Of a stretch of DNA of 61,205 bases, positions 41,269 through 50,321 are shown in pieces. The DNA is from Deltaproteobacteria bacterium (GTDB taxonomy: Bacteria; Myxococcota_A; UBA796; GCA-2862545): NCBI GenBank assembly GCA_007693595.1, contig REDI01000060.1, forward strand, positions 1 to 61,205, in the 5' to 3' direction. The notes beneath the pieces are model-generated. The model had not been told where the DNA came from. It searched no databases and was given only the letters and a program-made list of their open reading frames with translations. Both the position numbers and the translations under genes were made by a program. Position 1 is the first letter of the stretch; every line of letters begins with the position of its first letter.

Positions 41269-42228
41269 ATGACGGTGTTTGATGAAGTTCAAGCAGCCCT
41301 CGACGACGCCCTCGTCGTCACGGCCCACGCGCGACCGATCGACGAGTCCTCTGCGATCGAGCCAGGGGATGACTTCGTCGCCACCTTCTCGGTCGAGAAC
41401 ATCGGGATCTCCGATCGGCAGTCGTCCCAGGCTCGGACCGCCTTCGTTGGGGTGACCCTACGCATCGAAGCGACCCCCTTCGCCGCCCCCTTGGTCGACG
41501 GGGAGCCGGTGAACGACGTCACGCTCGAGGTCGGCGAGCTCATCGTTGGCGAGGTGTGGTCTCATGAGTGCACCCTCCGGGCGCTAGCGGCCCTCGATGG
41601 GCCGGAGCCCTTCGCGCGTGCCGTCGTCCAGGGTCGGCTCGATCTGGAGCGGTTCTTCGCGGCCCAGGGCATCCATCGCTTCACCACCGAGATCCGTCGA
41701 GCCCCCGCCATCGATCCCGCGATCGAGTCCTTTCGGGTCGCGCTGCTCGAGAAGGTTCTGCCCGACGGCTTTCGCCTCGATGCCTGGACCTTCGACTTCG
41801 ACGGGGCGGACGACTTTGAAGACGTGGCGGACGACTCGGATCGCTTTCGCAACTTCATTCGCGAGCGCGTCGCCGAGGTCGCTGAGTCCAGGGGGCTCGC
41901 CGACGAGGCGATCAGCGCCGCGACCTTGCCTCTCGCCAACGCTTGGTATGACATGTACGAGTCCGGCTACCAGGCCTCGCTGGCGCTGGGGCTGTGGTTC
42001 ATCGGCTTCGACCAGGGGGAGTCGATCTCCTTCGACGGAGTCAAGGCGCTGGCGCGGGGCTACTTCGAGTCCTTCGACACCTACGAAGGGCGTCGCGAGC
42101 TTCGGCTGATCAAGGGCTTCGAGAACGACGGGGTGCTCGCCGGGCCTATCACCGTGGTCGATCTGCCGGTGGTGGTGGACTACGGCTCGCGGACCATCAC
42201 CCTGTGGGCGGGCAGTCTTAGGGTCTGA
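41269..42228 (+). CDS. Protein of unknown function
   Basis: 319 residues from ATG 41269, with AGGAGG four bases upstream. No signal peptide or membrane helix. The first ~150 residues look like a beta-sandwich (DDFVATFSVENIGISD, ARTAFVGVTLRIEATPFA, VTLEVGELIVGEVW). The middle (~160-235) is helical and acidic (DFDGADDFEDVADDSDRFRNFI). The end is mixed, with ISFDGVKALARGYFESFDTYEGR and a last strand SRTITLWAG. It lies 8 bp after the sugar dehydrogenase and 32 bp before the asparaginase-like gene, so it is in their operon. No family recognised. Confidence 0.7.
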   Translation: MTVFDEVQAALDDALVVTAHARPIDESSAIEPGDDFVATFSVENIGISDRQSSQARTAFVGVTLRIEATPFAAPLVDGEPVNDVTLEVGELIVGEVWSHECTLRALAALDGPEPFARAVVQGRLDLERFFAAQGIHRFTTEIRRAPAIDPAIESFRVALLEKVLPDGFRLDAWTFDFDGADDFEDVADDSDRFRNFIRERVAEVAESRGLADEAISAATLPLANAWYDMYESGYQASLALGLWFIGFDQGESISFDGVKALARGYFESFDTYEGRRELRLIKGFENDGVLAGPITVVDLPVVVDYGSRTITLWAGSLRV

Positions 42229-42260
42229 ACAGAGCCAAGGTTCAGATTAAGGGAGCCTCC

Positions 42261-43355
42261 ATGAGCGATCTGCACAAGCCGTTCTATCCCGGCAGTCCCC
42301 TGGGCGAGAAGGTCGAGGGGCTCCCCACGGGCCGCGAGGTCGCTTGGGAGCCGCTGGTCGACTTTCGTCGGAACGGGGTGAGCGAGAACACGGTTCACGG
42401 CGCGGTGGCTTGGTTCAGCGGGGACCGCCCGCTGCACAGCTTCGGTGGGAACGTCCTGTGCTACGGCCGATCGATGATGAAGCCGCTCTACATCAAGCCC
42501 TTCGCCCGCGAGCTGGAGCCCGTCCTCTCTGGGCCCCAGAAGGCGATCAGCGTGGCGAGTCACAACGGGACAGCCGAGCACGTCGCAGCCGCCCAAGGGG
42601 TGCTTCCCGAGGGATCCTGGGGCCTGATGCAGACCCCCCTCGACACCCCGCTGGTCCAGTTCGGTCGGCAGGTTCGGCGTCCTCGGCGGTGGTTCAACAA
42701 CAGCTCAGGGCACCACGCCGCGATCCTGCGAGGCTGCATGCTCAAGGGCTGGCCCGTGGTCGGATACACCCTGCCCAGCCACCCGGTGTTTCAGGCCCAT
42801 CTCGAGGTCTTGCGCGCGTGCCTGGGCCAGGACTGGGAGCCCCGCCGCGTGGCTCGCGACGGCGACGGCCTGCCGACGGTGGCGATCACCGTCAACGAGC
42901 TGGCGCGGTGCTACGCGTGGATGGCCGCGAACCGCGATCAGGACTGGATCTGGTCCTCGATGGTTGATCACCCCGATCTGGTGGGGGGGTTCAACCGCCT
43001 CGACACCACCGTGATCAAGTCCTGCGAAGGCAGGGTCATCGCCAAGGAAGGCGCTGACGGCTTGCTAGGTCTGGCGATCGAGCATTCGGATTACCCCGAG
43101 GGACTGGGGATCGTCATTAAGATCGCGCACGGCTGGAACCCACAGGCGACCTGGTATGTCGCGCGAGGGATCCTAGGTGTCTTAGGCTTCGAGCTCCGAA
43201 ACCCATACCCCTTGTACCGACAGAAGGCCTTCTTGGTGCCGGGGGTGGTGCCTGGTGACCGGCTCGCCGATCTGGCGGCGATCCAGACGTGGGACCCCTG
43301 GGATCCCGATCATGATCGCTGGTACTACCCCTTTGACAAGGAGTCGGGTCGATGA
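42261..43355 (+). CDS. Asparaginase (L-asparaginase II-type, PF06089-like)
   Basis: 364 residues. The fold of the Rhizobium-type asparaginase II family is recognisable: [64 protein letters not shown] (compare NNCSGKHAG), [51 protein letters not shown] and [12 protein letters not shown]. Catalytic Ser residues and the zinc or Lys/Thr positions fall within these segments. It is expected to hydrolyse L-asparagine (or a relative) to aspartate and ammonia in the cytoplasm. Its stop overlaps the yidD start (ATGA). The substrate is not certain, because some family motifs are changed (NNCSGKH reads NNSSGHH). Confidence 0.82.
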   Translation: MSDLHKPFYPGSPLGEKVEGLPTGREVAWEPLVDFRRNGVSENTVHGAVAWFSGDRPLHSFGGNVLCYGRSMMKPLYIKPFARELEPVLSGPQKAISVASHNGTAEHVAAAQGVLPEGSWGLMQTPLDTPLVQFGRQVRRPRRWFNNSSGHHAAILRGCMLKGWPVVGYTLPSHPVFQAHLEVLRACLGQDWEPRRVARDGDGLPTVAITVNELARCYAWMAANRDQDWIWSSMVDHPDLVGGFNRLDTTVIKSCEGRVIAKEGADGLLGLAIEHSDYPEGLGIVIKIAHGWNPQATWYVARGILGVLGFELRNPYPLYRQKAFLVPGVVPGDRLADLAAIQTWDPWDPDHDRWYYPFDKESGR

Positions 43356-43564
43356 TCTCTCGCCTGCTGATCTTGCCGATCCGCTTCTATCAGCGCTTCA
43401 TCTCTCGGTATACGCCACCGAGCTGTCTCTTCACGCCGACCTGCTCGGCCTACACGGTCACGGCCCTCGAGCGACACGGCTTGTGGGGACTCTGGCTGGG
43501 GGCCTTTCGGATCTGTCGCTGCAATCCGATCACGGGCGGGGGGCACGATCCGGTGCCGGACTAG
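43352..43564 (+). CDS. yidD: Membrane protein insertion efficiency factor YidD
   Basis: 70 residues, the usual length. The amphipathic start ([14 protein letters not shown]) and the core [19 protein letters not shown], followed by [18 protein letters not shown], are diagnostic, with the three conserved Cys. YidD sits at the inner face of the membrane and helps YidC insert proteins. In most bacteria it lies between rnpA and yidC; here it overlaps the asparaginase-like gene (ATGA) instead. Confidence 0.95.
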   Translation: MISRLLILPIRFYQRFISRYTPPSCLFTPTCSAYTVTALERHGLWGLWLGAFRICRCNPITGGGHDPVPD

Positions 43565-43583
43565 CAGGGCTACGGACTGCTAG
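43561..43583 (+). terminator. Hairpin at the yidD stop codon
   Basis: CTAGCAG (43561-43567, including the stop) pairs perfectly with CTGCTAG (43577-43583) around a 9-base loop between the convergent yidD and universal-stress genes. A T-rich stretch follows only about 20 bp later (43602-43626), so the terminator call is tentative. Confidence 0.35.
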
Positions 43584-43626
43584 CACTCGGGCATGCGCGG
43601 GTGTTTCACGGTTGAATCGTTTTGTT

Positions 43627-44436
43627 TCAGTCGTGAACAGGGATCGAGAGCAGGGGGCAGGGGATGGTGTGTAGGGTCTGCTCCGTCCGGCTGCCGGCGA
43701 GCATGTCCCACACGCTGTCGTGGCCCCGTGTCGGCATGGCGACGAGCTTGGCGTTGAGGTCTCGGGTGACCTTGGCGATGACCTCGACCAGGGGGCCTTG
43801 GCGGTGGAGGATACGCACCGGGGTTTCGCTGGCGGCGGGTAGGAGGTTCAGCTCGTCGGGGAGCGTCTCGCCCACGGTCAACAGCACGAAGTCGAGCCCG
43901 GACCAGCCGGCACGTCGCGCGAGGCCGCCGAGCACGTGGAGCGCTGCGTGGGCCTCGGCGGCGTTGCTGGCTGGGATCACGACGCTGCCGAGCGCGACCG
44001 CGCCGCGCTCTTCATCCACGAAGCGTCCGCCTTGAAAGGGGATGAAGAGCGTAGGGGTGTCGATGTTGCGGGCCACGGCCTCGGAGACGCTGTCGTGGAG
44101 TAGGCGGCGGATCCCTCCGATCTGTCGGGTTGAGATCACCAGGAGGTCGACCTGGGCTCCGCGGAGGAAGTCGAGGGTGGTGTCGACAGGATCGTCACAG
44201 CAGGTGTGTCGAATCGCCCGATGCTCCACCGTGGACTCGTCTCCCCAGCGCTCGAGGGTGGTCGCGGCCTGGGGCATGGGGCGAGTCGCCTGGCCGTCGA
44301 CCGAGGCATGGAAGGTCGAGAGGACAGCACCCGTGTCCCGTGCGATCGCGAGCGCGTGCTCAAAGGCGGATCCCCCACCGGGCCGAAGGTCGGTGGCATG
44401 GACGATGTGATAGGGGGCGAGGTCGGTTGTGGGCAT
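43627..44436 (-). CDS. Tandem universal stress protein (UspA family)
   Basis: ATG 44436 has CGGAGG five bases upstream; 269 residues. It contains two Usp domains: the first begins IVHATDLRPGGGSAFEHALAIA and carries VDLLVISTRQIGGIRRLLHDSVSEAVARN; the second begins SVVIPASNAAEAHAALHVL and carries AKLVAMPTRGHDSVWDMLAGSRTEQTL. The G-x2-G-x9-G-[ST] ATP-binding pattern is partly changed (Arg-Gly-His-Asp). Such proteins respond to starvation and oxidants, and bind ATP or ligands. It is 102 bp downstream of the thioredoxin gene on the same strand. Confidence 0.88.
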   Translation of the reverse strand: MPTTDLAPYHIVHATDLRPGGGSAFEHALAIARDTGAVLSTFHASVDGQATRPMPQAATTLERWGDESTVEHRAIRHTCCDDPVDTTLDFLRGAQVDLLVISTRQIGGIRRLLHDSVSEAVARNIDTPTLFIPFQGGRFVDEERGAVALGSVVIPASNAAEAHAALHVLGGLARRAGWSGLDFVLLTVGETLPDELNLLPAASETPVRILHRQGPLVEVIAKVTRDLNAKLVAMPTRGHDSVWDMLAGSRTEQTLHTIPCPLLSIPVHD

Positions 44437-44538
44437 GGGCGCCTCCGAAGGTGAGCTGGGACCAAAGCTCCTGCAATGCGCGTGCCGAACAGGCCCGATG
44501 GCTGGTGAGGCGCCCAATGCCCTCTGGGGACGAAGGGT

Positions 44539-44907
44539 TCAGGCCTGGGGCTGCTGCTCGGCGATCTGCTTCTTCACTTCGTCCATGTCGAGCCCGTTGA
44601 CCTGCGAGATCAGGTCGTCGAGCGCCTCGGGGGGGAGCATGCCGGGCTGGCGGAAGAGCAGGACCCGATCCCGAAAGACCATCACGGTGGGGATAGACTG
44701 GATCTGAAGCTGCATGGCGAGCTCTTGCTGATCTTGAGTATCGACCTTGCCGTGAACGACCTCGGGATGGCGGGTCGCGCTCTCTTCGAAGATGGGAGCG
44801 AAGCGCTTACATGGCCCGCACCACTCGGCCCAGAAGTCCAAGATGACGACGCCATCGGTGTCTACGATCGACTCGATGTTGTCTTTGGTGACGGTGACGG
44901 TGGACAT
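44539..44907 (-). CDS. Thioredoxin
   Basis: 122 residues, slightly longer than E. coli TrxA because of a C-terminal tail. The active site WCGPCK has Cys30 and Cys33, and the cis-Pro segment is SIPTVMVF. The Asp of DFWAEW is kept. It should reduce protein disulfides in the cytoplasm. The tail past ~105 (MDEVKKQIAEQQPQA) is helical and unlike TrxA. It lies between the CBS and universal-stress genes on the same strand, suggesting a stress or redox group. Confidence 0.93.
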   Translation of the reverse strand: MSTVTVTKDNIESIVDTDGVVILDFWAEWCGPCKRFAPIFEESATRHPEVVHGKVDTQDQQELAMQLQIQSIPTVMVFRDRVLLFRQPGMLPPEALDDLISQVNGLDMDEVKKQIAEQQPQA

Positions 44908-44997
44908 AGGAACTCCAGGGCAAGGGTGGGTCCACTCACCAGACGCGGCGAGGGCTCCCCAAGGCTTATAGGATCGAAGCCAGCGGGCGTACAGGGT

Positions 44998-45474
44998 TCA
45001 GGCGTCGGAGGGGGTGCCTCCGCCTAGGCGGGCTCGTAACGTGTCGAGCAAGGAGGGCTCGGACTCGGCCAAGAGCTCGATCGTGACCCGCGCCAGATAG
45101 AGAAAGTCGGCGTCGGTCACGATGCCCGTGAGCCTGCCCTCGTCGTCGACGACCGGCAGGCAGCCCCACTTGTGGTCGCGCAGGAGCTCAGCTGCCACGG
45201 TGAGCTCCGTGTCTTCGCTCACCGTGGCGACGTCGGTGTGCATGAGCTCGCGGACACGGGTGCGGCTGGCATGCATCTTCTGCTCGAGCGGAGATCCGCT
45301 CGGCAGGTAAGCGCGCAGGAGCTCTCGGTGGGTGATGAGTCCGACGAACTTCTTGTCTTCGACGCAGGGCAGGTGTCGGACCCTGCGGAGTCCCATGACC
45401 TCTTGGGCTGAGATCAGGGGAGAGTTCGCGTGTAGCACCACGACGTCGCGCGTCATCAAGTCCTTGACCTTCAT
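44998..45474 (-). CDS. CBS-domain pair protein
   Basis: 158 residues. Two CBS motifs cover most of the protein: KVKDLMTRDVVVLHANSPLISAQEVM with HLPCVEDKKFVGLITHREL, and RVRELMHTDVATVSEDTELTVAAELL with CLPVVDDEGRLTGIVTDADF. A ~30-residue helical C-terminus follows. CBS pairs bind adenine nucleotides and sense energy status. There is no fused enzyme, so it acts as a stand-alone regulator. It comes 90 bp before the thioredoxin gene. Confidence 0.92.
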   Translation of the reverse strand: MKVKDLMTRDVVVLHANSPLISAQEVMGLRRVRHLPCVEDKKFVGLITHRELLRAYLPSGSPLEQKMHASRTRVRELMHTDVATVSEDTELTVAAELLRDHKWGCLPVVDDEGRLTGIVTDADFLYLARVTIELLAESEPSLLDTLRARLGGGTPSDA

Positions 45475-45564
45475 CGAACCTCCATGAGCGCTCCGAGGCG
45501 CCGCAGACGTGCGACGGCTAACGCAAGAAAGCGCGCGCAGGAGACCCTAGAGCGCAAGAAGGGT

Positions 45565-47061
45565 TCAACGGCGGCGGCGCAGCCCGATCAGTCCGAGCGC
45601 GAAGGTCAGAAAGCTCAGCCCAACGGGCGCCGCCACAGCGCTGCAGCCCCCGGCGCCCCCGCGTCGGATGTTGACGTTGAGGTCGGCCGCGCCGGTTCCT
45701 GCGACCCCGCCTACGTTCAGAACGATCTCGTAGTTGCCGGCCGACGGGAAGTCGACGAGCGGCTCCCAGGACTCGATGGATTGCACGAGATCGCCGTTGC
45801 TGTCGAAGATGTCCCACTGAATGCTGCTGATGCAGCCGAACGTAGAGACGTCGGTGGTGTTGACCAGCTGCCACTGCAGGCCGTCGACCTGTTCGATGCT
45901 GAACTGGGGCTCAGGAACGTCGCAGGCGCGGACGTAGCCGTTGCGGCTGACACAGTGGCGCCAGCTTCCGTCGTCCCGGCTACCCTCGGCGCACATGCGC
46001 ACGTTGAAGTTGCCCGACGCATCGTAGGTGTGCACGACCCGCTCCCCCTCGGAGGTCTGTCCGTCGCCCCACTGCCAAGACACGTTCGTGATCTCTTCAA
46101 TGGCGTGGTAGTTCAGCTCGCACCGCAGGTCGAAGGGTACGACGCCTAGCGCGACCGTGTCGGGGTTGTCGGGCTCAAGCTCGCGGGAGCACACGAAGCC
46201 AGGAGGCGCTCCCGGACGGGTGGTCACCGCCACGTCGCGGGCGCGGATCCAGTTGAGGAAGAAGTCGACGCGCATGTGGCCCGTGTTGCCCGCGCCACAG
46301 GGGGTGACCCCGTAAGAGGTCACGGAGATCTGCACGTAGCCTTCGCCGGAGAAGACCACGCCCGGGCCACCGGAGTCGCCTTGGCAGGTGGACTGGTTCC
46401 CGTTGAAGGCGATGACCCGGTCGCGGGAGTAGTCGACGAGCTCGACGGCCGCCGCGCGCTTGGTGCCGCTGTCGCCAGCGCCGGTGCGGGTGATCCCGAA
46501 GCCGATGAACGTGATGGGCGTGTCGAGCCAGTCGTCGGTGACGGGCTGGTCGTTGACCGCCATGGGGAAGACGTCGGTGACGGGCTCAGCGAGCCGGATC
46601 AGGGCGATGTCGTTGTTGAAGTTGCTGTTCACGTTCGACGAACGCCACCCGCTGTGCAGGATCCACTCTGCAGCGTCGACCTTGCGCGAGGCCGCGGCGG
46701 TGGTGCCGAAGGTGACCTGAACGCCGGTCGTGTCGTCGGAGAAGCAGTGGGCTGCGGTGAGCACCCACTCGGGGTGGATCAGCGAGCCGGTGCAGCTGCC
46801 TCCGCCGCTGGTGGAGCTGGACGCGAGGTGCACGACTTCTTGGTATTGGCCTTCGGGGACGAGCTGACCGTTGACGATGGCGGGGCGGTAGCGCTCGTTC
46901 TCGCGAGGGAGGGCGTCTGGATGGGTGAGTCGGTCCGAGACTCCGGGGAGATCGAGGTCGAAGACGCTGTCATCGCCGTACTCATCGTCGAAGACGAGAG
47001 GGTCGCCAGCCACGGCGGTGCTCGAGAGTCCGAGGGCGAGAGGGATCAACATGCGGAACAT
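45565..47061 (-). CDS. Secreted trypsin-like serine protease with PKD domain and MYXO-CTERM-like tail
   Basis: 498 residues. The signal peptide ends near AVAGD (~19); an acidic propeptide runs to IVNGQLV (~62). The triad is His105 (LTAAHC), Asp151 (NNDIALIRL) and Ser230 (CQGDSGGP). A PKD domain (WQWGDGQTSEGERVVHTYDASGNF) and a second beta domain follow. The end is Gly-Gly-Cys-Ser-Ala, a hydrophobic helix and Arg-Arg-Arg-Arg, as in the protease at 29258. It should be active and surface-sorted. A 12-bp palindrome lies in its upstream region. Confidence 0.92.
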   Translation of the reverse strand: MFRMLIPLALGLSSTAVAGDPLVFDDEYGDDSVFDLDLPGVSDRLTHPDALPRENERYRPAIVNGQLVPEGQYQEVVHLASSSTSGGGSCTGSLIHPEWVLTAAHCFSDDTTGVQVTFGTTAAASRKVDAAEWILHSGWRSSNVNSNFNNDIALIRLAEPVTDVFPMAVNDQPVTDDWLDTPITFIGFGITRTGAGDSGTKRAAAVELVDYSRDRVIAFNGNQSTCQGDSGGPGVVFSGEGYVQISVTSYGVTPCGAGNTGHMRVDFFLNWIRARDVAVTTRPGAPPGFVCSRELEPDNPDTVALGVVPFDLRCELNYHAIEEITNVSWQWGDGQTSEGERVVHTYDASGNFNVRMCAEGSRDDGSWRHCVSRNGYVRACDVPEPQFSIEQVDGLQWQLVNTTDVSTFGCISSIQWDIFDSNGDLVQSIESWEPLVDFPSAGNYEIVLNVGGVAGTGAADLNVNIRRGGAGGCSAVAAPVGLSFLTFALGLIGLRRRR

Positions 47062-47118
47062 CGACGTCTCCTAGGAGGGGGCCTACCTCTGGGATGCAGG
47101 GGTGGCTGGACAGCGGCG

Positions 47119-47130
47119 GAGGTTAACCTC
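47119..47130. promoter_or_regulatory. 12-bp perfect palindrome upstream of the protease gene
   Basis: GAGGTTAACCTC is a perfect palindrome 58 bp upstream of the protease ATG (47061, minus strand). On the minus strand a weak TTGAAC, 17-bp, TAACCT promoter-like pair overlaps it, so it could be an operator. No repressor is identified. Confidence 0.35.
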
Positions 47131-47257
47131 AGCGGGGTCAGGGTTCAACCGGGCGGGGTGAAGGGCTGACTGCGAGGCCCTATCTGTCGGGAGTATGACG
47201 CAAGGCCTAGCGCTTGTCACCGGGGCATGTCTTCGGGGCTTTGTGGGGTGGTAGAGC

Positions 47258-47707
47258 TTACGGCTCCTCGGCTCCATCCTCAGAGAGCGCGTCGAGCAGT
47301 CCACGGAGCTGCTCGCGGGTCATGGACCAGTCGGACGCTTCTCGCCCGGCGGGGGTGGTGCGCTGACGCTGGACCTCGGCGGCGCGGTCCCGGACCTCGA
47401 CCTCCATGAAGGTGTCGTCCACGCGGTCCTCGGGGTCAGATCGTAGCGTGGCGCCCCCCAGCCGGGGCTCGATCTCGACAGGCTTGAGTCGGTCGGGTAG
47501 CTGCCGCACGGTCTTTGGCCAGCGATCCCCGAGGGCCTCAACGTCGTAGGCGCGATCTCGCTCTACTCGGATCCGGCGGACCTTGACGCCCAATCGGTCC
47601 GACTCGACCACCTCGATCTCGGTCTGCGTCCCCGCGCCCTCGATCTGCGCGGTGCCTCCCGCGCGAACCCCGTCGAGGGCGAGGTCGATGGCGTCGCGAG
47701 GAGTCAT
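47258..47707 (-). CDS. Fourth gene of the prkA-yeaH-spoVR operon, unknown function
   Basis: 149 residues; ATG 47707 overlaps the spoVR stop by 4 bp, so translation is coupled. The N-terminus [23 protein letters not shown] is followed by a predicted strand-rich part with alternating charges (TEIEVVESDRLGVKVRRIRVERD) and a helical end (SMTREQLRGLLDALSED). No signal peptide. No family recognised. Its position implies a role in the same stationary-phase or developmental process as the three conserved genes. Confidence 0.75.
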   Translation of the reverse strand: MTPRDAIDLALDGVRAGGTAQIEGAGTQTEIEVVESDRLGVKVRRIRVERDRAYDVEALGDRWPKTVRQLPDRLKPVEIEPRLGGATLRSDPEDRVDDTFMEVEVRDRAAEVQRQRTTPAGREASDWSMTREQLRGLLDALSEDGAEEP

Positions 47708-49248
47708 GAGGCCTCCTCGCGGGGACTCTTGGTCAGCTCCGAGCCGTCGTGGACCAGCGCGATGGGCTTGCCCTCGAGCTGGGTGTGAAGGTGGACAGGT
47801 CGCTGCCAGAGGGCAGAGAGGTTGCCGAGCACCTGGCTGGCCCACTCGAGCTGAAGGTCCAGCCCCTCGTAGGCGTGCTCCAGCAGGAGCTCACCGCGGT
47901 TCATCGCGTTGCCATCTGTGACGTAGACCCTCGGGGTGCCCTTGGTGGCGAGCATGTCGAGGAGCTGCTTCTTGATGGCGCCGAACTCCGTGCTGTCCAT
48001 GACCCAGCGGCCGGATCGCTCGTCGAAGGTCGTGGTGAAGAAGCCTTGGGCCTCGCAGAAGTCCTGCGTGAGGAACTCATCGATGAAGGAGACGTCGTTG
48101 TGGGTGCGCCGTACCTGGAAGATACGCTCATTGCCCAGGCCGGCGTCGGTGTTCCATGCGGCGCGGGCACGGGGGTCGTCGCAGTCGAGCCACGCTTTAC
48201 CGAACTGACCCTTATTCCAACGGTCCTCGATGTGGCGCCAGAGCTCGACGCCCAGCTTGTAGGGGTTGAGTCGTCCTGGCTGCATCGCCATGGTGCCCGC
48301 GTTGTGATCGGCGAAGTCGATCACCTCGGCGTCAGTGAGGATGTGGCGGGTCATCAGGCGGGTATGCCAGAAGCTCGCCCAGCCCTCGTTCATGATTTTG
48401 GTCTGGCCCTGAGGCGCGAAGTAATACGCCTCGTCGCGCAGGATCTCGAGCACGGTTCGCTGCCAGCGCTGGAGTGGGGCGTGATCGATGAGAAAGGCGA
48501 GCACGTCGCGGGTCGGCTCGTTGGGAAAGTTCTGCTGCTTCTGGACCTCGTCGGCTTTCTTTTGGCGCTGGGACTCCAGGAACTCGGGGGGGTTGATGAA
48601 CTTGTCCATGTAGCGGCGATCGGAGCGTAGCTTAGGGATCGAGCCATCGAGCTGGGCCGCCTCGAGATCCTCCTCGGCCAAGGGATCGCGGGTCCGCTTG
48701 ATGTGGGGCGCGTGAGGATCGATGAGGTTGTCGATGGAGAGGCAGAGATCGATGAAGCGCTCGACCTCGGTCTCGCCGTGACGCTCTTGGATGCGGCGGA
48801 TCACGGTGGCGTGGTTGGCCATCTGGTCGAGCATGCGGCGGTTGGTGTGCTGGAACCAGAGGTTGTTCTTGAAGAAGTCTACGTGCCCGTAGACGTGGGC
48901 CATCACGAGCTTCTGGTCGACCGGCAGGTTGCAGTCCATCAGGTAGGCGTAGGAAGGGTCGGTGTTGATCACCATCTCGTAGATCTTCGACAGCCCGTAC
49001 TCATAGGACTTCTGCATCTGGAGGTACTCCATGCCGAAGCGCCAGTGGGGATAGCGGGTAGGAAATCCGCCGTAGGCGGCGATCATATTGATCTCTTCGT
49101 AGGTACACATCTGAAAGATCGTGTCGAAGAAGTCCAGCCCGTACGATCGAGCGAGGGCCTCGATCCCCACGCGCGCCTCTTCGAGGGCCGATGGAAGCTC
49201 TCGCCCATCGCGTAGAAAGCGGCTTGAGACGAAGTTGGCCACGCTCAC
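47704..49248 (-). CDS. spoVR: SpoVR family protein (YcgB-like)
   Basis: 514 residues, about the usual length. The start is GTG 49248, which overlaps the yeaH-like stop (GTGA). Family segments include [59 protein letters not shown] (short quote [12 protein letters not shown]), [16 protein letters not shown] and the C-terminal [11 protein letters not shown]. SpoVR is involved in spore cortex formation in Bacillus; in other bacteria its genes accompany prkA and yeaH and respond to starvation. The biochemical role is not known. Confidence 0.94.
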   Translation of the reverse strand: MSVANFVSSRFLRDGRELPSALEEARVGIEALARSYGLDFFDTIFQMCTYEEINMIAAYGGFPTRYPHWRFGMEYLQMQKSYEYGLSKIYEMVINTDPSYAYLMDCNLPVDQKLVMAHVYGHVDFFKNNLWFQHTNRRMLDQMANHATVIRRIQERHGETEVERFIDLCLSIDNLIDPHAPHIKRTRDPLAEEDLEAAQLDGSIPKLRSDRRYMDKFINPPEFLESQRQKKADEVQKQQNFPNEPTRDVLAFLIDHAPLQRWQRTVLEILRDEAYYFAPQGQTKIMNEGWASFWHTRLMTRHILTDAEVIDFADHNAGTMAMQPGRLNPYKLGVELWRHIEDRWNKGQFGKAWLDCDDPRARAAWNTDAGLGNERIFQVRRTHNDVSFIDEFLTQDFCEAQGFFTTTFDERSGRWVMDSTEFGAIKKQLLDMLATKGTPRVYVTDGNAMNRGELLLEHAYEGLDLQLEWASQVLGNLSALWQRPVHLHTQLEGKPIALVHDGSELTKSPREEAS

Positions 49249-50321
49249 CTCCCCGCCGCGAGCAGCGTCTTGATCGAGTCCATGATCGCGTCGCGCGAGG
49301 GGACGCGGCTGGTCACCACCTTGTCTTCTTCGACGAAGGTGCCTTCGAGATCCTTGATGAACTGCCCCGAGCCGTACTGCGAGTCGACCTGAGCGTAGGA
49401 GAACTGGTTACTCCAAGGTATGAGCTTGTCACGAAGGAGCTGGATGCAGAGCTGAGTGTCGGACTTCGACCAGTTGTCGCCGTCCGAGAAGTGGAAGGGG
49501 TAGATGTTCCACGCCTCGCGGGGGTACTCCTTCTCGAGGATCTCGATCGCGAGCTTGTAGGCGCTCGAGATCAGCGTGCCGCCCGACTCTCGGGTGCGGA
49601 AGAAGGTGTCGCGGTCGACCTCTCGGGCGGCCGCGTCGTGGATGATGAAGCGGGTCTCGACATCTTCGTAGTGAAGCCGGATCCAGGCGTCGAGCCAGAA
49701 GGCCTGCGCGCGCACGATCTCTTTCTGCTCCTGGCCCATGCTGCCACTGACGTCCATCATGTAGAGGATCACCGCGGCGGATCGAGGCCGGGTCTCGGGG
49801 ACGAAGGTGCGGTAGCGCTTGTCTTCCTTGATGGGTACGATCACCGGGCGCTCGGGGTTGAAGGTGCCCGAGGCGATGGTCCGTCGGAGGGCCTGGCGGT
49901 AGGTGCGCTTGAAGTGCCGGAGCGACTCCGGCCCGGTCTTCGCGATGCCCTTGTAGATGTTCTTGGTCGTCTGCGCCTGGGACTCCCCCTTGGGCTCGAT
50001 GCGTGGAAGCTCGAGCTCTTCGCCCATGATCTCGGCGAGCTCCTGGACGGTGAACTCGACCTCGAGCAGGTGCTCTCCGGGCGCATCGCCCGCTTCTTGG
50101 CCCTGGCCGGGCCCCTCGCCTTGCCCATCTCCTTGGCCTACCCCCTTCTTGTTGTCGCCGTAGCGCAGCCGGGGGATACCGATCTGGGGCAAGGGGATCG
50201 AGACGAGCTTTTTACCCTGCTTTCCGACAAGCTCGTTCGACGACATATGCTTGCGCAGGTCTCTGCGGACCTTTCCGCGCACGATGTCGCGGAACCGTCC
50301 CAGATCGCGGTCGATACGCAT
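49245..50321 (-). CDS. yeaH: DUF444 (YeaH/YhbH) protein with vWA fold
   Basis: 358 residues; the ATG at 50321 shares a base with the prkA stop (TGATG). A basic N-terminus ([15 protein letters not shown]) is followed by a Gly/Gln-rich disordered part (~62-80) and a vWA-like domain with the MIDAS motif DVSGSMG, a Thr in [11 protein letters not shown] and an Asp in [10 protein letters not shown]. This is the standard partner of PrkA kinase; in E. coli, YeaG and YeaH act together in nitrogen starvation. Confidence 0.94.
   Translation of the reverse strand: MRIDRDLGRFRDIVRGKVRRDLRKHMSSNELVGKQGKKLVSIPLPQIGIPRLRYGDNKKGVGQGDGQGEGPGQGQEAGDAPGEHLLEVEFTVQELAEIMGEELELPRIEPKGESQAQTTKNIYKGIAKTGPESLRHFKRTYRQALRRTIASGTFNPERPVIVPIKEDKRYRTFVPETRPRSAAVILYMMDVSGSMGQEQKEIVRAQAFWLDAWIRLHYEDVETRFIIHDAAAREVDRDTFFRTRESGGTLISSAYKLAIEILEKEYPREAWNIYPFHFSDGDNWSKSDTQLCIQLLRDKLIPWSNQFSYAQVDSQYGSGQFIKDLEGTFVEEDKVVTSRVPSRDAIMDSIKTLLAAGR

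Noticed and set aside
43605-43637. TTCACG ... CGTGAA inverted repeat between yidD and the stress protein gene
   Set aside because: The arms are six bases with a 21-base loop, and one arm lies in coding sequence. It is too weak to call.
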